From Ahaetulla prasina (taxonomy: Eukaryota > Chordata > Lepidosauria > Squamata > Colubridae): DNA of 64,000 bases. The stretch spans positions 228,702,794-228,766,793 of the forward strand of contig NC_080540.1 in NCBI RefSeq assembly GCF_028640845.1. The letters are read 5' to 3'. A program made the translations under genes and the position numbers. Positions 20,866 through 32,173 of the stretch are shown in pieces; position 1 is the first letter of the stretch, and every line of letters begins with the position of its first letter. The notes beneath the pieces were generated by a model. That model was not told the DNA's origin and searched no databases. It was given only the letters and a program-made list of their open reading frames with translations.

Positions 20866-21401
20866 TGTTTTGTCCCCCTCCTCAGTCTGGGAGACACGAG
20901 CAATGACTTAATTAGCCGGCAACTATCAGCTCTGGCAGCAAACTAGCGAGCATCTGCCAAGTGTCTCTGTTATCTCTCTTGATGCTGATGAGTCAACCAG
21001 GAAACCAGGAACAAAAAGGACTTCAGCTCTAGTTCTCTCCCTCTAAGCAGTTGATTTGCTCGCCACGAAGTGGTATAGCAGCCCTTGCTGCTTTTATATC
21101 GTGTGAGGTGTGGCTCCATGACTCAGCACTTCCTAGGCCTGCCCCACCCCTGCCTCTCTTGCCTACGAAACCTAGGGTCCAGCCAGGCCTGATTGTCATC
21201 AGCCAGGTCTGGAGGTGTGGCCTGGGGGGAAGAGTCAGGGGATGGAGGCCTCGTTATCTCCTCCACCTGGCCTGCCTCTGGCTCCTGGAGCTGACCCAGG
21301 GAAGCCGGTGCTCCAGAGGTAAGTCCTGATGGCCCTTCCCCCTCACTTTCTGAGTCACTTTCTGGCAGGGGGCCCAGCTTGGGGGGGGCGCAGACACAAC
21401 A
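20866..21401 (-). mobile_element. Solo LTR inserted in a SINE, 5-bp target duplication
   Basis: TGTTTTGTCC...ACACAACA gives TG...CA ends. CCAGT is duplicated (20861-20865 and 21402-21406). Read on the minus strand there is a TATA-like GATATAAAAGC (about 21090) downstream of a GC-rich, acidic-coding-like segment. 536 bp, no internal region, so most likely formed by LTR-LTR recombination. The family is not identified. Confidence 0.85.
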
Positions 21402-21406
21402 CCAGT

Positions 21407-21722
21407 CGTGTCCGACTCTAAGGCACAGTGCTCATCTCCATTTCTTAGCCGAGGGAGCCGCCATTGTCCAAAGACATTTCTGTGGTCATGTGGCTAGCAC
21501 GACTATATGATGAGCTGCACGGAATGCTGTTACCTTCCCAACCAAATGATACAGTAGATAAAGGATACCTATTTATCTCCTTTCATTTGCATACTTTTGA
21601 ACTGGTAGGTTGGCAGGAGGTAGGGCGAGTTCACCCCATAACAGAGTGCTTGGATCTTGAATGTGGACAGTCAGCTTTCTAGCTGACAAGCTCAGTGTCT
21701 TTAACCACTGATCCATTGTGCT
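21407..21722 (-). mobile_element. tRNA-derived SINE, body (right of LTR insertion)
   Basis: Continues GTGTCCGACTCTAAGGC, CTTAGCCGAGGGAGCCG and GTGGTCATGTGGCTAGC, to the tRNA-related head GTCTTTAACCACTGATCC. Colinear with the fragment at 16190-16300. Confidence 0.75.
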
Positions 21723-22775
21723 CTCTTTCTTTTTTTTTCTTTTTTTTTAATTAACAGTGGTTTTATTTACAGCTAAATATATATATGTGATAAATACCTT
21801 ATCATACAGCTACTGACACAAGGAGAGCAATGAGATACATGAGGATAGAGAACATGAGGAGAAGGGAAACGCCCTCTTATGGCTTCCCTTATATAGGCAG
21901 CTTCTTAAAGTGGCAGTAATCCCGCTGCCTCATTCCCATTGCATCAGCTTCCCTTTCAATCACACCACTAGGCTGGCCCAATTAATTAATTGGATCAGGA
22001 AGAGATTAGGATTGAAATAATGTTGCACCTACCTAGTTGCAGTTCTAATCCATCATTTTCTAGCATTCCTTTGTCTCTATCCATTCTTTGTGTTTCTTAC
22101 CTAATTGGAGTCAGGAGCATGTAGAAATAGTTAAATCATGTGGGTTCCCACTCATGATTACATCTGAGCAGCAGTGTAATCTCGCTCGCTAGATTATTCT
22201 GACATTGATACCCTATTTATAATCATTCTTTGCACAGGGCAAGCATCCAAACAAACTCTAAATAAATTCTTGGAATACATGGCACTTCAGCAAACACAAT
22301 AGTCAGCATATTTGATTTCCTTATGCAAGCTATGCATATGTTCTTTAATTTCATGCTTCACAATTGAACACAAATACATACCGAATTACCAACATGGTCT
22401 CTATATGTTACAGTATATCCATAACAGAATTAAAACTTCAAGTATTCAGTGGGAAATGTGACCAATATGTACAGAAGGGAAATTAATGTGGAAATCCAGC
22501 ACAGGAAGCGATATTATGAGTTTGAACAAACCCTTTATGAAATTATTGGGGGCCCCAAAAGGTGTTTTGACTGCTGTGCTTCTAATTTCAAGTTATGTAC
22601 ACATTCCATGATAGAAATGATTGCACAGTTTTTAAAAGTTATAGTTAACATTAACTTTCCCTTTTCTCTCATTATTATGTTACAGATTCATCTTTGCAAG
22701 TAATTCTGTTTGGGCTGGGAAAAAAAATAAATGTGCTCACAGTGATTGATTGATTTGCCTGAGAGGTGTAGTCAG
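21723..22775. other. Unassigned sequence
   Basis: AT-rich. Includes a T-rich stretch at 21725-21750 and an open plus-strand frame 22449-22703 with no recognisable domain. Confidence 0.35.
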
Positions 22776-22778
22776 AAC

Positions 22779-22792
22779 CAGAGGTGGGTTTC
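22779..22792. mobile_element. hAT MITE family A, left terminal repeat split off by L1
   Basis: CAGAGGTGGGTTTC is the MITE terminus. The rest of the MITE continues at 28866 on the far side of the L1, with the terminus repeated at 28852-28865 as part of the L1 target duplication. Confidence 0.85.
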
Positions 22793-23509
22793 TTTTTTTT
22801 TTTTTATAAAAAAAGTTTTATTTTTACAATCTTATCAAATAATTCATCCAATGTACAGTTATATACAATTAGTCGGGCCTGCCCAGTCACCACCCCCCTT
22901 TTTAACCTTCTTCCCTCTTCTACCTTCTTTTACTTTCCAAACCTTCCTCTCCTTCTCTTATCTACCTCCTCTCCTCCCTCCACCCTCCACTCTTCTCCCT
23001 CTTCTACCCCTCTTCCTTCCTCTTCTCCTCTTTCCTACCTCCTACTCTCTCTTTTTTCCCTCCCCACCGTTCTAAAATGGCAACTGGTCAGACCCGACCC
23101 TACATTAATTATATTTATACATCTTCAATAATCCCTGTACATTAACCATCACTCCATCACTAACCTCAACCCCCAATTCCTTCCCTTTACCCCCACCCCC
23201 ACCCCGACTTCCCAGAACAAAATGCAGGGTATCAAAACTAACAATCATAATCTAAAATCCTAAATTATAATCTCTAGTCTCTCACGCTTATTCACACTCT
23301 CAATTCCCTCTCCTTCAAAAATATATCTAATACAAATTATTTCCTAAATTTACTCATATGCTATTTGATATTTTTTTATCTGATACTTATTTTGAATATA
23401 ATCAATCCACATTTTCCATTCTAAAATATATTTTTCTTGTGTATAGTCTTTCAACTAAGCAGAGATTTTTGCCATTTCTGCCAGATTTGATACTTTAAGA
23501 GTCCATTCT

Positions 23510-23770
23510 TCAATTGTAGGTAATTCTTCTTTCTTCCAATATTGAGCAATCAAAAGTCTTGGCTGTTATTAAGTTCAGAATCAATTTAGTCTCTATAGCT
23601 GTACAATCCATAATTATTCCTAGTAAAAGAACTGCGGGTAAACTTAATCTTCTTTTCAAAATATTCTGCATGATCCACCATACTTTAATCCAAAATGCTT
23701 TAACTTTTTGCAAGTCCACCATATATGATAATAAGTAGCATCTTCACAATCACATCTCCAGCATTTAGCC
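23510..23770 (-). pseudogene. L1 ORF2 C-terminal Cys/His-rich region, broken
   Basis: Encodes FWIKVWWIMQNILK and GIIMDCTAIETKLILNLITA, matching the plus-strand fragment at 15517-15960. The frame shifts near 23560 and again between this block and the one above 23807. Confidence 0.75.
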
Positions 23771-23806
23771 TGTACATTAGGATACATACATGACAATTTT
23801 TGGGGT

Positions 23807-24568
23807 CTAAATGCCATCTATAAAACATCTTATAAAATTTTCTCTCATATTTTGCGCTTGTGTAAATTTAACATTCCTCACCCAAATTCTTTCCCAAGTT
23901 TCCAACATTATTGGTTGCTGAAAATTTTGTGCCCACTTAATCATACAATCCTTAACCAAATCAGTCTCTGAATCTATTTCTACTAATACATTATACAACC
24001 TCTTAATATGCTGTTGACCTTGATCTCTCATTTGTTTTAACAAATTATCCTCAATTTGCTTAACACCTATTTTTTGATCTAATTTCCATCTAGCTTGTAG
24101 TTGTCCATATTGGAACCATGTATAATTTTTCCCTTCTTCCCCCATCTTTTCTCTAGATTTTAATTGTAACTCCCCCTTTTCCATACAAAGAAGTTCTTTA
24201 TAAGTAACTACCTCCATCTTTTGATATATATTTATATTTTCTATCATGTGTCTCGGGTTTGCCCATATTGGAATCTTTCCATCTAATTTGTATTGATATT
24301 TCCTCCAAACCCTCAATAATGCATTTCTAATTATATTATTTTTAAATATTTTATCAACTTTCTTATCATATAATAAATAGGCATGCCACCCATATAACAA
24401 ACCATAACCTTCTATATTCAGAACTCTTTCCTCAGTTAAATTAATCCAATCAGTAATTAATGATAAAACAACTGCTTCATAATACAATTTTAAATTAGGC
24501 ATTTTAAGACCCCCTTTCCTTATATCCTGCATTACTTTTAATTTTATTCTTGGTTTTTGCCCATCCAT
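23807..24568 (-). pseudogene. L1 ORF2 segment between reverse transcriptase and C-terminus
   Basis: A 253-codon open block starting DGQKPRIKLKVMQDIRKGGL, followed by MPNLKLYYEAVVLSLITDW. This is the conserved region after the reverse-transcriptase palm in L1 ORF2. It continues in the same direction from the broken palm block at 24843-25121. Confidence 0.8.
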
Positions 24569-24842
24569 ACAAATTTACTAATCCCTTTTGCCATTCCTGT
24601 AATTTAATATCATTCTTAAACACCGGTATCATTTGAAACAAAACAAAACCTGGGCAAAACATTCATTTTATAGCGCTATTCTTCCCAGCAAAGATAGTTG
24701 TAACTTCTTCCAACTCTCCATTTCTTTCCATACCTTCTGCCACAATACCTCATAATTATTTTTGTATAATTTAACATTTGAAGCTGTAATATATATTCCT
24801 AAATATTTAACCTTTTAACGATTTCAAAACCTGAAGTTCTTT

Positions 24843-25636
24843 CTAACTCTTCTTTTGTTGTATATTCATATTTTTAGTTATCATCTTTGTCTTTTGCTGA
24901 TTCACCTTAAATCCAGATACTTTACCATACTGACCAATTATATCTTTTAAACCAGTTACTGAGTATATTGGTTGAGATACAGTAACAACCAGGTCATCTG
25001 CAAAAGCTCTTAATCTATAATCTTGATGTTTAACTCTAATTCCCTTTATTCGATCGGAACCACCTATGTTATTCAGAAGAATTTCTAAAGTTAAAATAAA
25101 AGAAATGGGGACAAGGGACATCCCTGTCTCGTCCCTTTCTCAATTTTAAAAGTTTCTGTTAACCCACCATTTACTATTATTTGTGCTGTTTGCTTCTGAT
25201 ATATTGCTTTAATTGCACGAATAAAATAATCCCCAAATTGCATTTTTCTATTACTTTAAACAAAACTGCCAATCCAATCTATCAAAAGCTTTTCAGCATC
25301 CAAAAAAAGGAATGCCGCTGATACTTGGTTGTTTCGTTCCAAATATTCAAGTAAATTTACGATTTGCCTCACATTATATCTCATCTGCCTACCCTTAATA
25401 AATCCTGACTGATCATTATGAATTATTTGATTCATCACTGGCATTAATCTATTAGCCAATATCTTGGTAAATATCTTGTAATCAGTATTTAAAAGTGATA
25501 TAGGCCTATAATTCTCTGCTTTAATACCATCTCGATCTTCCTTCGGTATTAACGAAATAAAGGCTGTCCTCCATGAAGGGGGAACATCTCCTCCCATTTG
25601 AATTTTATTAAATAACTCTTTAAGTGGTTCAACCAT
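24843..25636 (-). pseudogene. L1 ORF2 reverse transcriptase domain, frameshifted
   Basis: The block 25256-25636 contains FISLIPKEDRDGIKAENYRP, ISLLNTDYKIFTKILANRL and DQSGFIKGRQMRYNVRQI, the fingers/palm motifs of L1 reverse transcriptase. The block 24843-25121 carries LRAFADDLVVTVSQP, where FADD is the catalytic aspartate motif. Part of the palm between 25121 and 25256 is out of frame. In an active L1 this domain copies its own mRNA at a nicked target site; here the frame breaks imply loss of function. Confidence 0.88.
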
Positions 25637-26114
25637 CTCATTTTGTAAATTTTATAATAAACAGCTGTTAAACCATCTGTTCCTGGTGCTTTACCGATTT
25701 TAAGTTGTTTAATTGCTAAGAAAATTTCCTCTGAAGTAATTAATTGATTCAATTCTTCTCTTTGATTTTCTGTAAGCTCACAAATATTTTGTTGTTGTAA
25801 ATATCTTTCTATCTCTGTATCATCAACCATATCCCTAGAATATAACTTACTATAATACTCTTAAATGCTTTTTTAATCAAGTTCTTTTGATAAACTTCCT
25901 TACCCCTATATTCTATTTTATCAATCGTTCGTGATTTCTGTTTTTTCCTTATTAAATAGGCAAGCCATCTTCCTGGCTTATTGGCATTATTAAACGTATT
26001 ATGTTTTACATATTGTAAATTAATTGCTACTTGATCTGCCATCAACATATTAAACTGACCTCTCAATATATTTATTGATTCTTTTATTTTACTATTTCCT
26101 GGGCTATTTATCAA
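25549..26114 (-). pseudogene. L1 ORF2 linker region between endonuclease and reverse transcriptase
   Basis: Two overlapping open blocks (25549-25830 and 25809-26114). One reads ITSEEIFLAIKQLKIGKAPG-TDG, the start of the reverse-transcriptase domain. The other is Lys-rich with RWLAYLIRKKQKSRTIDKI. A frame change lies near 25820. Confidence 0.75.
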
Positions 26115-26261
26115 TAATTGTTCTTTCTTTTAATTTCCTCTTCCAGTTCCTTTTTCTTTTCTGCAATTTATTTTGTATTTAATATTCATTTGTATAAGAT
26201 TTCCTCTCATATAAGCCTTACTGAGTCCCAAATCATCTCTATAGATGTCTCTTTTTCATAT

Positions 26262-27069
26262 TCATAATAAAAATTCTTTCATTTGTTTTTTACATTCATT
26301 TACATTTTGTTCATATTTAAACAAATTCTCATTCAACCTCCATGATCTCCTAGCCTCCTTTTCCCGATCAAATTCAATCCAAACTGGACTATGATCAGAT
26401 AAAGTTCTTGAACAAATCTTCGTCTTCTTCACTCTAGAATACAAATCATTAGTAATCAAAATAAAATCAATCCTCGAAAATGATTGGTGCCTATCAGAAA
26501 AGAAGGTAAAATCCCTCTCTTCTGTATTATGTTCTCTCCAAATATCTCTTAATTCCAAGTCCTCCATCATTTCAAAAAAAGCCTTTGGTAATTTCGCCCG
26601 GCTTGATATCTTCCTTAAACTTTTTTTGTCTTTTTGAGTATCCAACACACCATTCCAATCACCCATTAATATATATGATTTATAATCCCAAAATACTATT
26701 CTTTTATGTAAAAACTTGAAAAATTTTTCTTGTTGTTGATTCGGAGCATAAACTCCTATTAATAATGTCTTCTTTCCCTCCAACAAGAGTTCAATAGCAA
26801 TGTATCTTCCTTGCTTATCCACCTCAATTAATTTTGCTGATATATCCTTCTTTATATATATAACTAAACCATTTTTTCTCCAAAGAGGAGGCAACAAAAT
26901 GTACTCCCAGTTTTGAATTTATCAAATATTTCTGGTCTAAAGATCTAATATGTGTTTCTTGTAAACAAGTAATGTCATTTTTAAATTGTTTCAAATAATG
27001 AAATACTTTCCTTCTCTTCTGCGGTGAATTCAAACCATTAACATTCCAAGATAATAGTTTAATTGCCAT
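26262..27069 (-). pseudogene. L1 ORF2 start and AP-endonuclease domain, one frameshift
   Basis: The start at 27067-27069 gives KLLSWNVNGLNSPQKRRKV and ITCLQETHIR, the N-terminal endonuclease signature. After a frame change near 26890 it continues LIGVYAPNQQ, ILMGDWNGVLD, IDFILITNDLYSR and LSDHSPVWIEF (the SDH motif). The domain nicks target DNA to prime reverse transcription. The start codon overlaps the end of ORF1 by a few bases (the ORF1 stop is at 27059-27061). Confidence 0.88.
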
Positions 27070-28214
27070 TATCGGCCAAAGGAAACTTTTGGAACACTAG
27101 CCGCAAATCACATTTTGCTTTAGGCCTTGCTCCTCCCACTGTTTCCGTTGTAGTAGTTGCCAGTTGTTGTTGTGCCTTCATCTCTTGTTCCTTGCGTTTA
27201 GCAGCAGCTCTTGTCAGCCTTTGTTCTTTTGAATCTGGACCCGTCATAGGTATTTCCAACACTTGTAATAAATCTTCTTCCATCACAATCTGTTCTTGAA
27301 CCTGCTTCACTTCTCTTTCCTTCACTTCAGTCTCCTTTCTTCTAGCATCCAGTGGAGAAAGACTTCCAACTTTAATGCCTCAACATAAAATTCTCGCTTT
27401 TCCAACTGTATTGAGACGATGTACTTTCCTGCATAATATACTATTATACCAGTTGGAATATCCCATCTATATTCAATCTGACGTTTTTAAGTTCATTCAC
27501 CAGGAAGGCAAATTCCTTCTAGCCCTTAACATTTTGGTGGAATTTCCTTTAATATTAAAATATCCTGACCAGCAATCTGAATCTTCTCCCCTTATATGAG
27601 GCTTGCAAAATCTGATTTCTCACTGTTCTATTTGTAAAATAAATAACAACATCCCTTGGCAACTTTTTTGCCTTGCTATCCAAGAATTCACACGATATAT
27701 TTTATCAATTTGATAAGCCACATCTGCTGGACGAGCTGCTAATATCTCAGCAAATACTTCAGAAAAATTTCCTTAAATCCTCTTCTTTATTCTCTTTCAG
27801 ACCACGAATTCTTAGAGCAAATTCCATATTTCTGTATTGTATCAAAACTATTTCATCATCTGTTTTTCCATTTTACTTTGAAATTCAGCCATTTTATTTT
27901 CTAATTTTGAATTATGTTGCTTAATTTCTTCAACCTCCTCTTCAATAAAATCACATTATTTGCCAAACTTTGTACTGCAATTACAAATCCTTCTTAACTT
28001 CTTTATTTCCCACTTGAATTTCTGATATCTGCTCTCTCATTTCAGACATCTCATCAGTTATTACTTTAAATTTTTCTTGCATAAAGTCTTTTAAATTCTC
28101 TTGTACCGCCTCTAAGTTCAATGTTCTAGTCTCCACTGTATGAGCTGGAGAGGCACCAGCTGAGGAGATTCCAGAGCCCTTTGTTACAGTAGACTTTAAT
28201 TGTTTGGCTGCCAT
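27059..28214 (-). pseudogene. L1 ORF1, broken
   Basis: The start at 28212-28214 opens AAKQLKSTVTKGSG and runs into a heptad-like region LKDFMQEKFKVITDEMSEM and REQISEIQVGNKEVKKDL, as expected for the ORF1 coiled coil. The frame is lost between about 27980 and 27330. The C-terminal block 27059-27325 has a charged RLTRAAAKRKEQEMKAQQQL stretch and stops overlapping the ORF2 start. In active elements ORF1 is an RNA-binding, chaperone-like trimer. Identification rests on position and coiled coil. Confidence 0.7.
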
Positions 28215-28848
28215 CTTCTATAAAATTATTTATTTATTTCCAACTTAATATTCACTTTAAATCTTCTTAACCTCTGAAACACAGTCCTTTAAAGCTTTTT
28301 AAAGCAATATTTAAAGAAAATCTCTCCTAGATTCTAGGCAGCAAAGAGTTAAAGAGTTAAAGCAGCAAGTAACATGCAAATTACCAACTGCAGACAAACG
28401 GTGAAAGTATCACTTTCGCTTTCCACTCGTTAACTTGTTAACAATTCGCCTCCATTTTCTTGCTGTTTTCAAACTTGTTACAAAGTATCGGGGAATCGGC
28501 TTGGCTACTTGCATAAAGTTCTCCCACTTTCGTTCTGTCCGGTATAATCCTTTATTGTCCAAAATAAATCTCGGCGTTTGGTCGTGGTGATTGGTTCCGC
28601 CCAAGCAGAAGAATCCTCGGATCTGGAGCTCTTCGGGTTGCTGGAGGGAACTTAACCCTTCAAACCCCTTTTTTCTCAGGGGCTTTAGGGAAATTCAACC
28701 TCTGCCCTCAGCTCACCCCTCCTCTTCTCCCGAAGAGGGTTTTCAACCGCTGGACAGCAGATTTAAGCTGTCCTAGCGATTCCACAAAATCCAGAGGTTG
28801 GTGATCGTAAAGATCACCGCCATCACCTACGGTGCCAAACCGGAAGTC
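28215..28848 (-). promoter_or_regulatory. L1 5' UTR region
   Basis: About 630 bp upstream of ORF1, with GC content rising towards the 5' end (CGGTAGGTGATGGCGG in sense). In L1 elements this segment carries the internal promoter. No specific promoter box was identified. Confidence 0.55.
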
Positions 28849-28851
28849 AAC

Positions 28852-29158
28852 CAGAGGTGGGTTTCATCAGGTTCTGACCAGTTCTGGAGAACTGCTAGCA
28901 GAAATTTTGAGTAGTTCGGAGAACCAGTAGTAAAAATTCTGACTGGCCCCGCCCCCATCTATTCTCTGCCTCCCCAGTCCCAGCTGATCTGGAGGAAATA
29001 GTGATTTTGCAGTATCCTTCCCCTGGAGTGGGGAGGGAATGGAGATTTTACAGTATCCTTCCCCTGCCATGTCCACCAAGCCACACCCACCAAGTTGTGC
29101 CACACCCACCAAGCCACACCTACAGAACCAGGAGTAGAAAAATTTGAAACCACCACTG
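28852..29158. mobile_element. hAT MITE family A (host of the L1 insertion)
   Basis: Runs from CAGAGGTGGGTTTCATCAGG to TTTGAAACCACCACTG. The interior has GGAGAACTGCTAGCAG, CCAGTCCCAGCTGATC and the CCACACCCACCAAG minirepeat shared with 35791-36111 and 37872-38193. No clear 8-bp duplication survives. Confidence 0.85.
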
Positions 29159-29632
29159 ATAATTTGATTTATTATTTCATAATCATTTATGTCAACGTAG
29201 TTAGCCTCGGTTGATGAACTTAGGTTTTCTGATTAACAATAACTATGCACCAGTCTAAGCAACTATTACTGGAATACGAGATTGTGAAGTTTTTTTTAAG
29301 CTCCCAAGCATTGCTCATGAGTGTTTGATGAACATAACAACTTGCAGTAAAATCCAGTTTATGAAAATCATGACCGATTTTGCATTGCTTTATGAACATG
29401 GTTTTTTTCCCTGCCTTCCCAACATGCATATGAGACAACTTTTAATTTAAAAAAAAAACAATCTAAAATGGGGTAGGGGAAATGAGAGGGGGTCAAGAGA
29501 GCATGTGGTGTGCCAAAGACCTACAAGCATCTTTCCCCATCCATAGACCTCAAAAACGGAAAATGATCTCAAATAAGCAAAACAGAGATTGCAGTAGATA
29601 CGTCAGCAGATTAAAATCCATAGCTTTATGGA
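29159..29632. other. Unassigned sequence
   Basis: Nothing recognised. Confidence 0.4.
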
Positions 29633-29640
29633 GGTGTAGT

Positions 29641-29953
29641 CAGTGGTGGATTTCAACCAGTGTTACCACCGGTTTGCTTTATGCTCACATTTTGTGTGTG
29701 CCTCGCTTCGCTCGCATGCACACCAAACCTGCGCGCTGCGCAAGCACAGTGTATTATGGAACAGCTGAGACGCGGCAATACGCTCTGCCACGCCTTTCAG
29801 CTGGGCTAAAAACGACTGAATATAAAGTATGTATAATGCAGGGGCAGGCAAGAGGGCCAAACTAACCGTCAGAGAGAACCAATTTGCTTTCAGCTCACCA
29901 TCACTGCTACCGGTTCGCCCGAACCGGGCCAAATCGATAGAAACCCACCACGG
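29641..29953. mobile_element. hAT MITE, CpG-rich, 8-bp target duplication
   Basis: Left end CAGTGGTGGATTTCAACC; right end AGAAACCCACCACGG. Flanks GGTGTAGT (29633-29640) and GGTATAGT (29954-29961) match at 7 of 8. The interior keeps several CpGs (CTGCGCGCTGCGC, GACGCGGCAATACGC), unusual next to AT-rich flanks and suggesting a younger age. Confidence 0.88.
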
Positions 29954-30029
29954 GGTATAGTGTTTCTGTATCTTATGATTATATTATTATGATTATTATA
30001 CCTTATGCCACCAGACTTGAAATCCTGGG

Positions 30030-30470
30030 TTTAGAAAATTTAGAATTCCGCTGCCTTCGGCATGACCTGAGTATAACTCATAAAATCATCTGCTGCAATG
30101 TCCTTCCTGTCGAAGACTACTTCAGCTTCAATCGCAACAATACATGAGCACACAATAGATTTAAATTTAAAGTGAACCGCTCCAATCTTGATTGTAGAAA
30201 ATATGACTTCAGTAACAGAGTTGTTAATGCCTGGAATGCACTACCTGACTCTGTGTCTCTTCCCAAAACCCCCAAAACTTTAACCAAAGACTATCTACTG
30301 TTGACCTCACCCCATTCCTAAGTGGTCTGTAAGAGGCATGCATAAGAGCACCAGCGTGCCTACTGTTCCTGTCCTAGTGTTCCCTTTGATTGTATCCAAT
30401 TCATATGGTTATTTCATGCTTATACTTACATATACTGTTGTGTTTGACAAATAAATAAATAAACAAACAA
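30030..30470 (+). mobile_element. LINE 3' end (CR1-like), sense copy
   Basis: Encodes broken reverse-transcriptase C-terminal words (LEFRCLRHDLSITHKII, SNLDCRKYDFSNRVVNAWN, ALPDSVSLPKTPKT) and ends GACAAATAAATAAATAAAC. It is the sense counterpart of the minus copies at 59513-60118, 6546-6760 and 3345-3605. In-frame stops are present. Confidence 0.75.
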
Positions 30471-30589
30471 ACTGAGTTTTTGTCGTATAGAATATGACTG
30501 ATTTTAAGGTTTCATTTTAGACTGGCATATGTATATAGGTTTATAACTTTTTTTTTAAGAAAGCCATATAGTGAAATTAGTAAGTTATT

Positions 30590-30685
30590 TTATTTATTGA
30601 TTTGTACCTTCAAGTCAGTTTTTGACACTTGGTGACTGCCTGCCTGGGCAACTACCTGCCGTTTTCTTCTTAAGGTTTTTGAAAT
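30590..30685 (-). mobile_element. tRNA-derived SINE, left part, interrupted by L2
   Basis: CTTGGTGACTGCCTGCC...TTCTTAAGGTTTTTGAAA resembles the SINE at 44905-45110. It breaks at the AAT repeat and resumes at about 31512 (CTAGGACTGAGTGAGGAGG). Confidence 0.6.
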
Positions 30686-30688
30686 AAC

Positions 30689-30751
<63 letters not shown>

Positions 30752-31511
30752 TATTATTATTATTATTATTAAATTTGTATACCGCCCTTCTCCCGAAGGA
30801 CTCAGGGCGGTGAACAGCCAAAGTAAAAATGACAATCAATACACACAGTAAAATAAAAACACTAGTTAAAAAACTTATTTAAATTTGGCCCAAATTTAAA
30901 AATACATTTAAAATCCCAAAAACTAATTAAAAATTTAAAACCCTAAAAACAACTAAAAGTTCTGTGCCATTCCTGCGCGAATAAATAAATAGGTCTTAAG
31001 CTCGCAGCGAAAGGTCCGAAGGTCCAGAAGTTGTCGAAGTCCAGGGGGAAGCTCATTCCATAGGGTAGGAGCCCCCACAGAGAAGGCCCTTCCCCTGGGG
31101 GTCGCCAGCCGACATTACTTGGCTGACGGCACCCTAAGGAGTCCCTTTCTGTGACAGCACACGGGTCGGTGGGAGGCAAACGATGGCAGTAGGCGGTCCC
31201 GTAAGTAACCCAGTCCTAAGCCATGGAGCGCTTTAAAGGTGTAACCAGCACCTTGAAGCGCACCCGGAAGACCATAGGCAGCCAGTGCAGCCTGCGCAGG
31301 ATTGGTGTTATACGGGAGCTCCGACTAGCTCCCTCTATCACCCGCGCAGCTGCATTCTGGACTAGCTGAAGCCTCCGGGTGCTCCTCAAGGAGAGCCCCA
31401 TGTAGAGAGCATTGCAGTAGTCCAGGCGAGAGGTAACAAGAGCATGAGTGACTGTGCACAAGGAATCCCGGTCCAGAAAGGGGCGCAACTGGCGAATCAG
31501 GCGTTTACCTT
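30686..31511 (-). mobile_element. L2 LINE, 5' truncated, inserted in a SINE
   Basis: The 3' end (left) has an AAT/ATT repeat (30688-30770), then ACCGCCCTTCTCCCGAAGG with ACTCAGGGCGG, the L2-type hairpin tail. A 3' UTR and a reverse-transcriptase C-terminal frame follow. The host SINE resumes at 31512. About 0.8 kb of an element several kb long. Confidence 0.82.
31216..31488 (-). pseudogene. L2 reverse transcriptase C-terminal domain
   Basis: A 90-codon frame with HALVTSRLDYCNALYMGLSL, RLQLVQNAAARVIEGASRSS and ITPILRRLHWLPMVFRVRFK, the strongly conserved L2-clade C-terminal region. The catalytic palm lies upstream and is absent. The frame ends shortly after KVLVT. Confidence 0.85.
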
Positions 31512-31640
31512 TTTTCTAGGACTGAGTGAGGAGGACTGGCCCAAGGTCACACAGTTGGGTTTGTGCCTGAGGCAGCACTAGAACTCACTGTCTCCTGATT
31601 TATAATCTGGTGCCATGATGAGGAGTAGTCGCATTACCAT
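31512..31640 (-). mobile_element. tRNA-derived SINE, right part
   Basis: GGACTGAGTGAGGAGGACTG, CCAAGGTCACACAGTTGGG and the head-derived AATCTGGTGCCATGATGAGG complete the SINE split by the L2. Confidence 0.6.
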
Positions 31641-31718
31641 ACCCTAGACTGTCTCTTAATTGGTTAATAAGGATTGTTGGTTTATAAAGATTTGTATTTA
31701 CTGAATGTACAGAATACA

Positions 31719-31789
31719 GCAAAGCTGGCTGAGGAACTCTGGGAGTTGAAGTCCACAAGTCTTAAAGGGACCAAGGTTGGAGACCCCTG
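31719..31789. mobile_element. Foldback hAT MITE, right half
   Basis: GCAAAGCTGGCTGAGGAACTC...CCAAGGTTGGAGACCCCTG is one arm of the foldback family, with a correct outer terminus. Confidence 0.75.
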
Positions 31790-31989
31790 GTTTAGAGAAC
31801 AGACATATGGTGGTGATGGTTGGTCGCAGAATCAGCCAGATGTTTAGATGGGATTTGGCATTTTTATCGACCTATCAAGTTCTTCCCAAGGGCTTGGGAT
31901 AGGCAGATTTTGTCTCATGACATTGAAAGTATTGTTGCTGGATGTAAGCTGTTCCAAATAATGTTACCTTTGGCAATTGATTGATGGGG

Positions 31990-32139
31990 TTATTTTTATT
32001 TTTTAATTTATTTGTATCCCACCTTTATTATTTTTATAAATATGTTAAGGCAGTAAACATACTTAATGCTCCTTCCTCGTCCTATTTTCCCCATAACAAC
32101 CACAACCCTGTGAAGTGAGGGGTGTGTGTGTGTGTATGT

Positions 32140-32173
<34 letters not shown>

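Larger units (their letters stand above)
22793..28848 (-). mobile_element. Near full-length L1 LINE with 17-bp target duplication
   Basis: The minus-strand element ends in poly(A) (T run 22793-22805). It has a purine-rich 3' UTR tract in sense (pyrimidine-rich at 22905-23070), an ORF2 with AP-endonuclease and reverse-transcriptase regions, and an upstream ORF1 with a coiled-coil-like start. AACCAGAGGTGGGTTTC occurs at 22776-22792 and 28849-28865, an exact target duplication. Length about 6.06 kb, normal for a full-length L1. Both frames are broken, so it is not expected to be autonomous. Confidence 0.93.

Noticed and set aside
22449..22703. Possible host exon (84 codons)
   Set aside because: No recognisable domain, no good splice sites; retained only as an unassigned frame.
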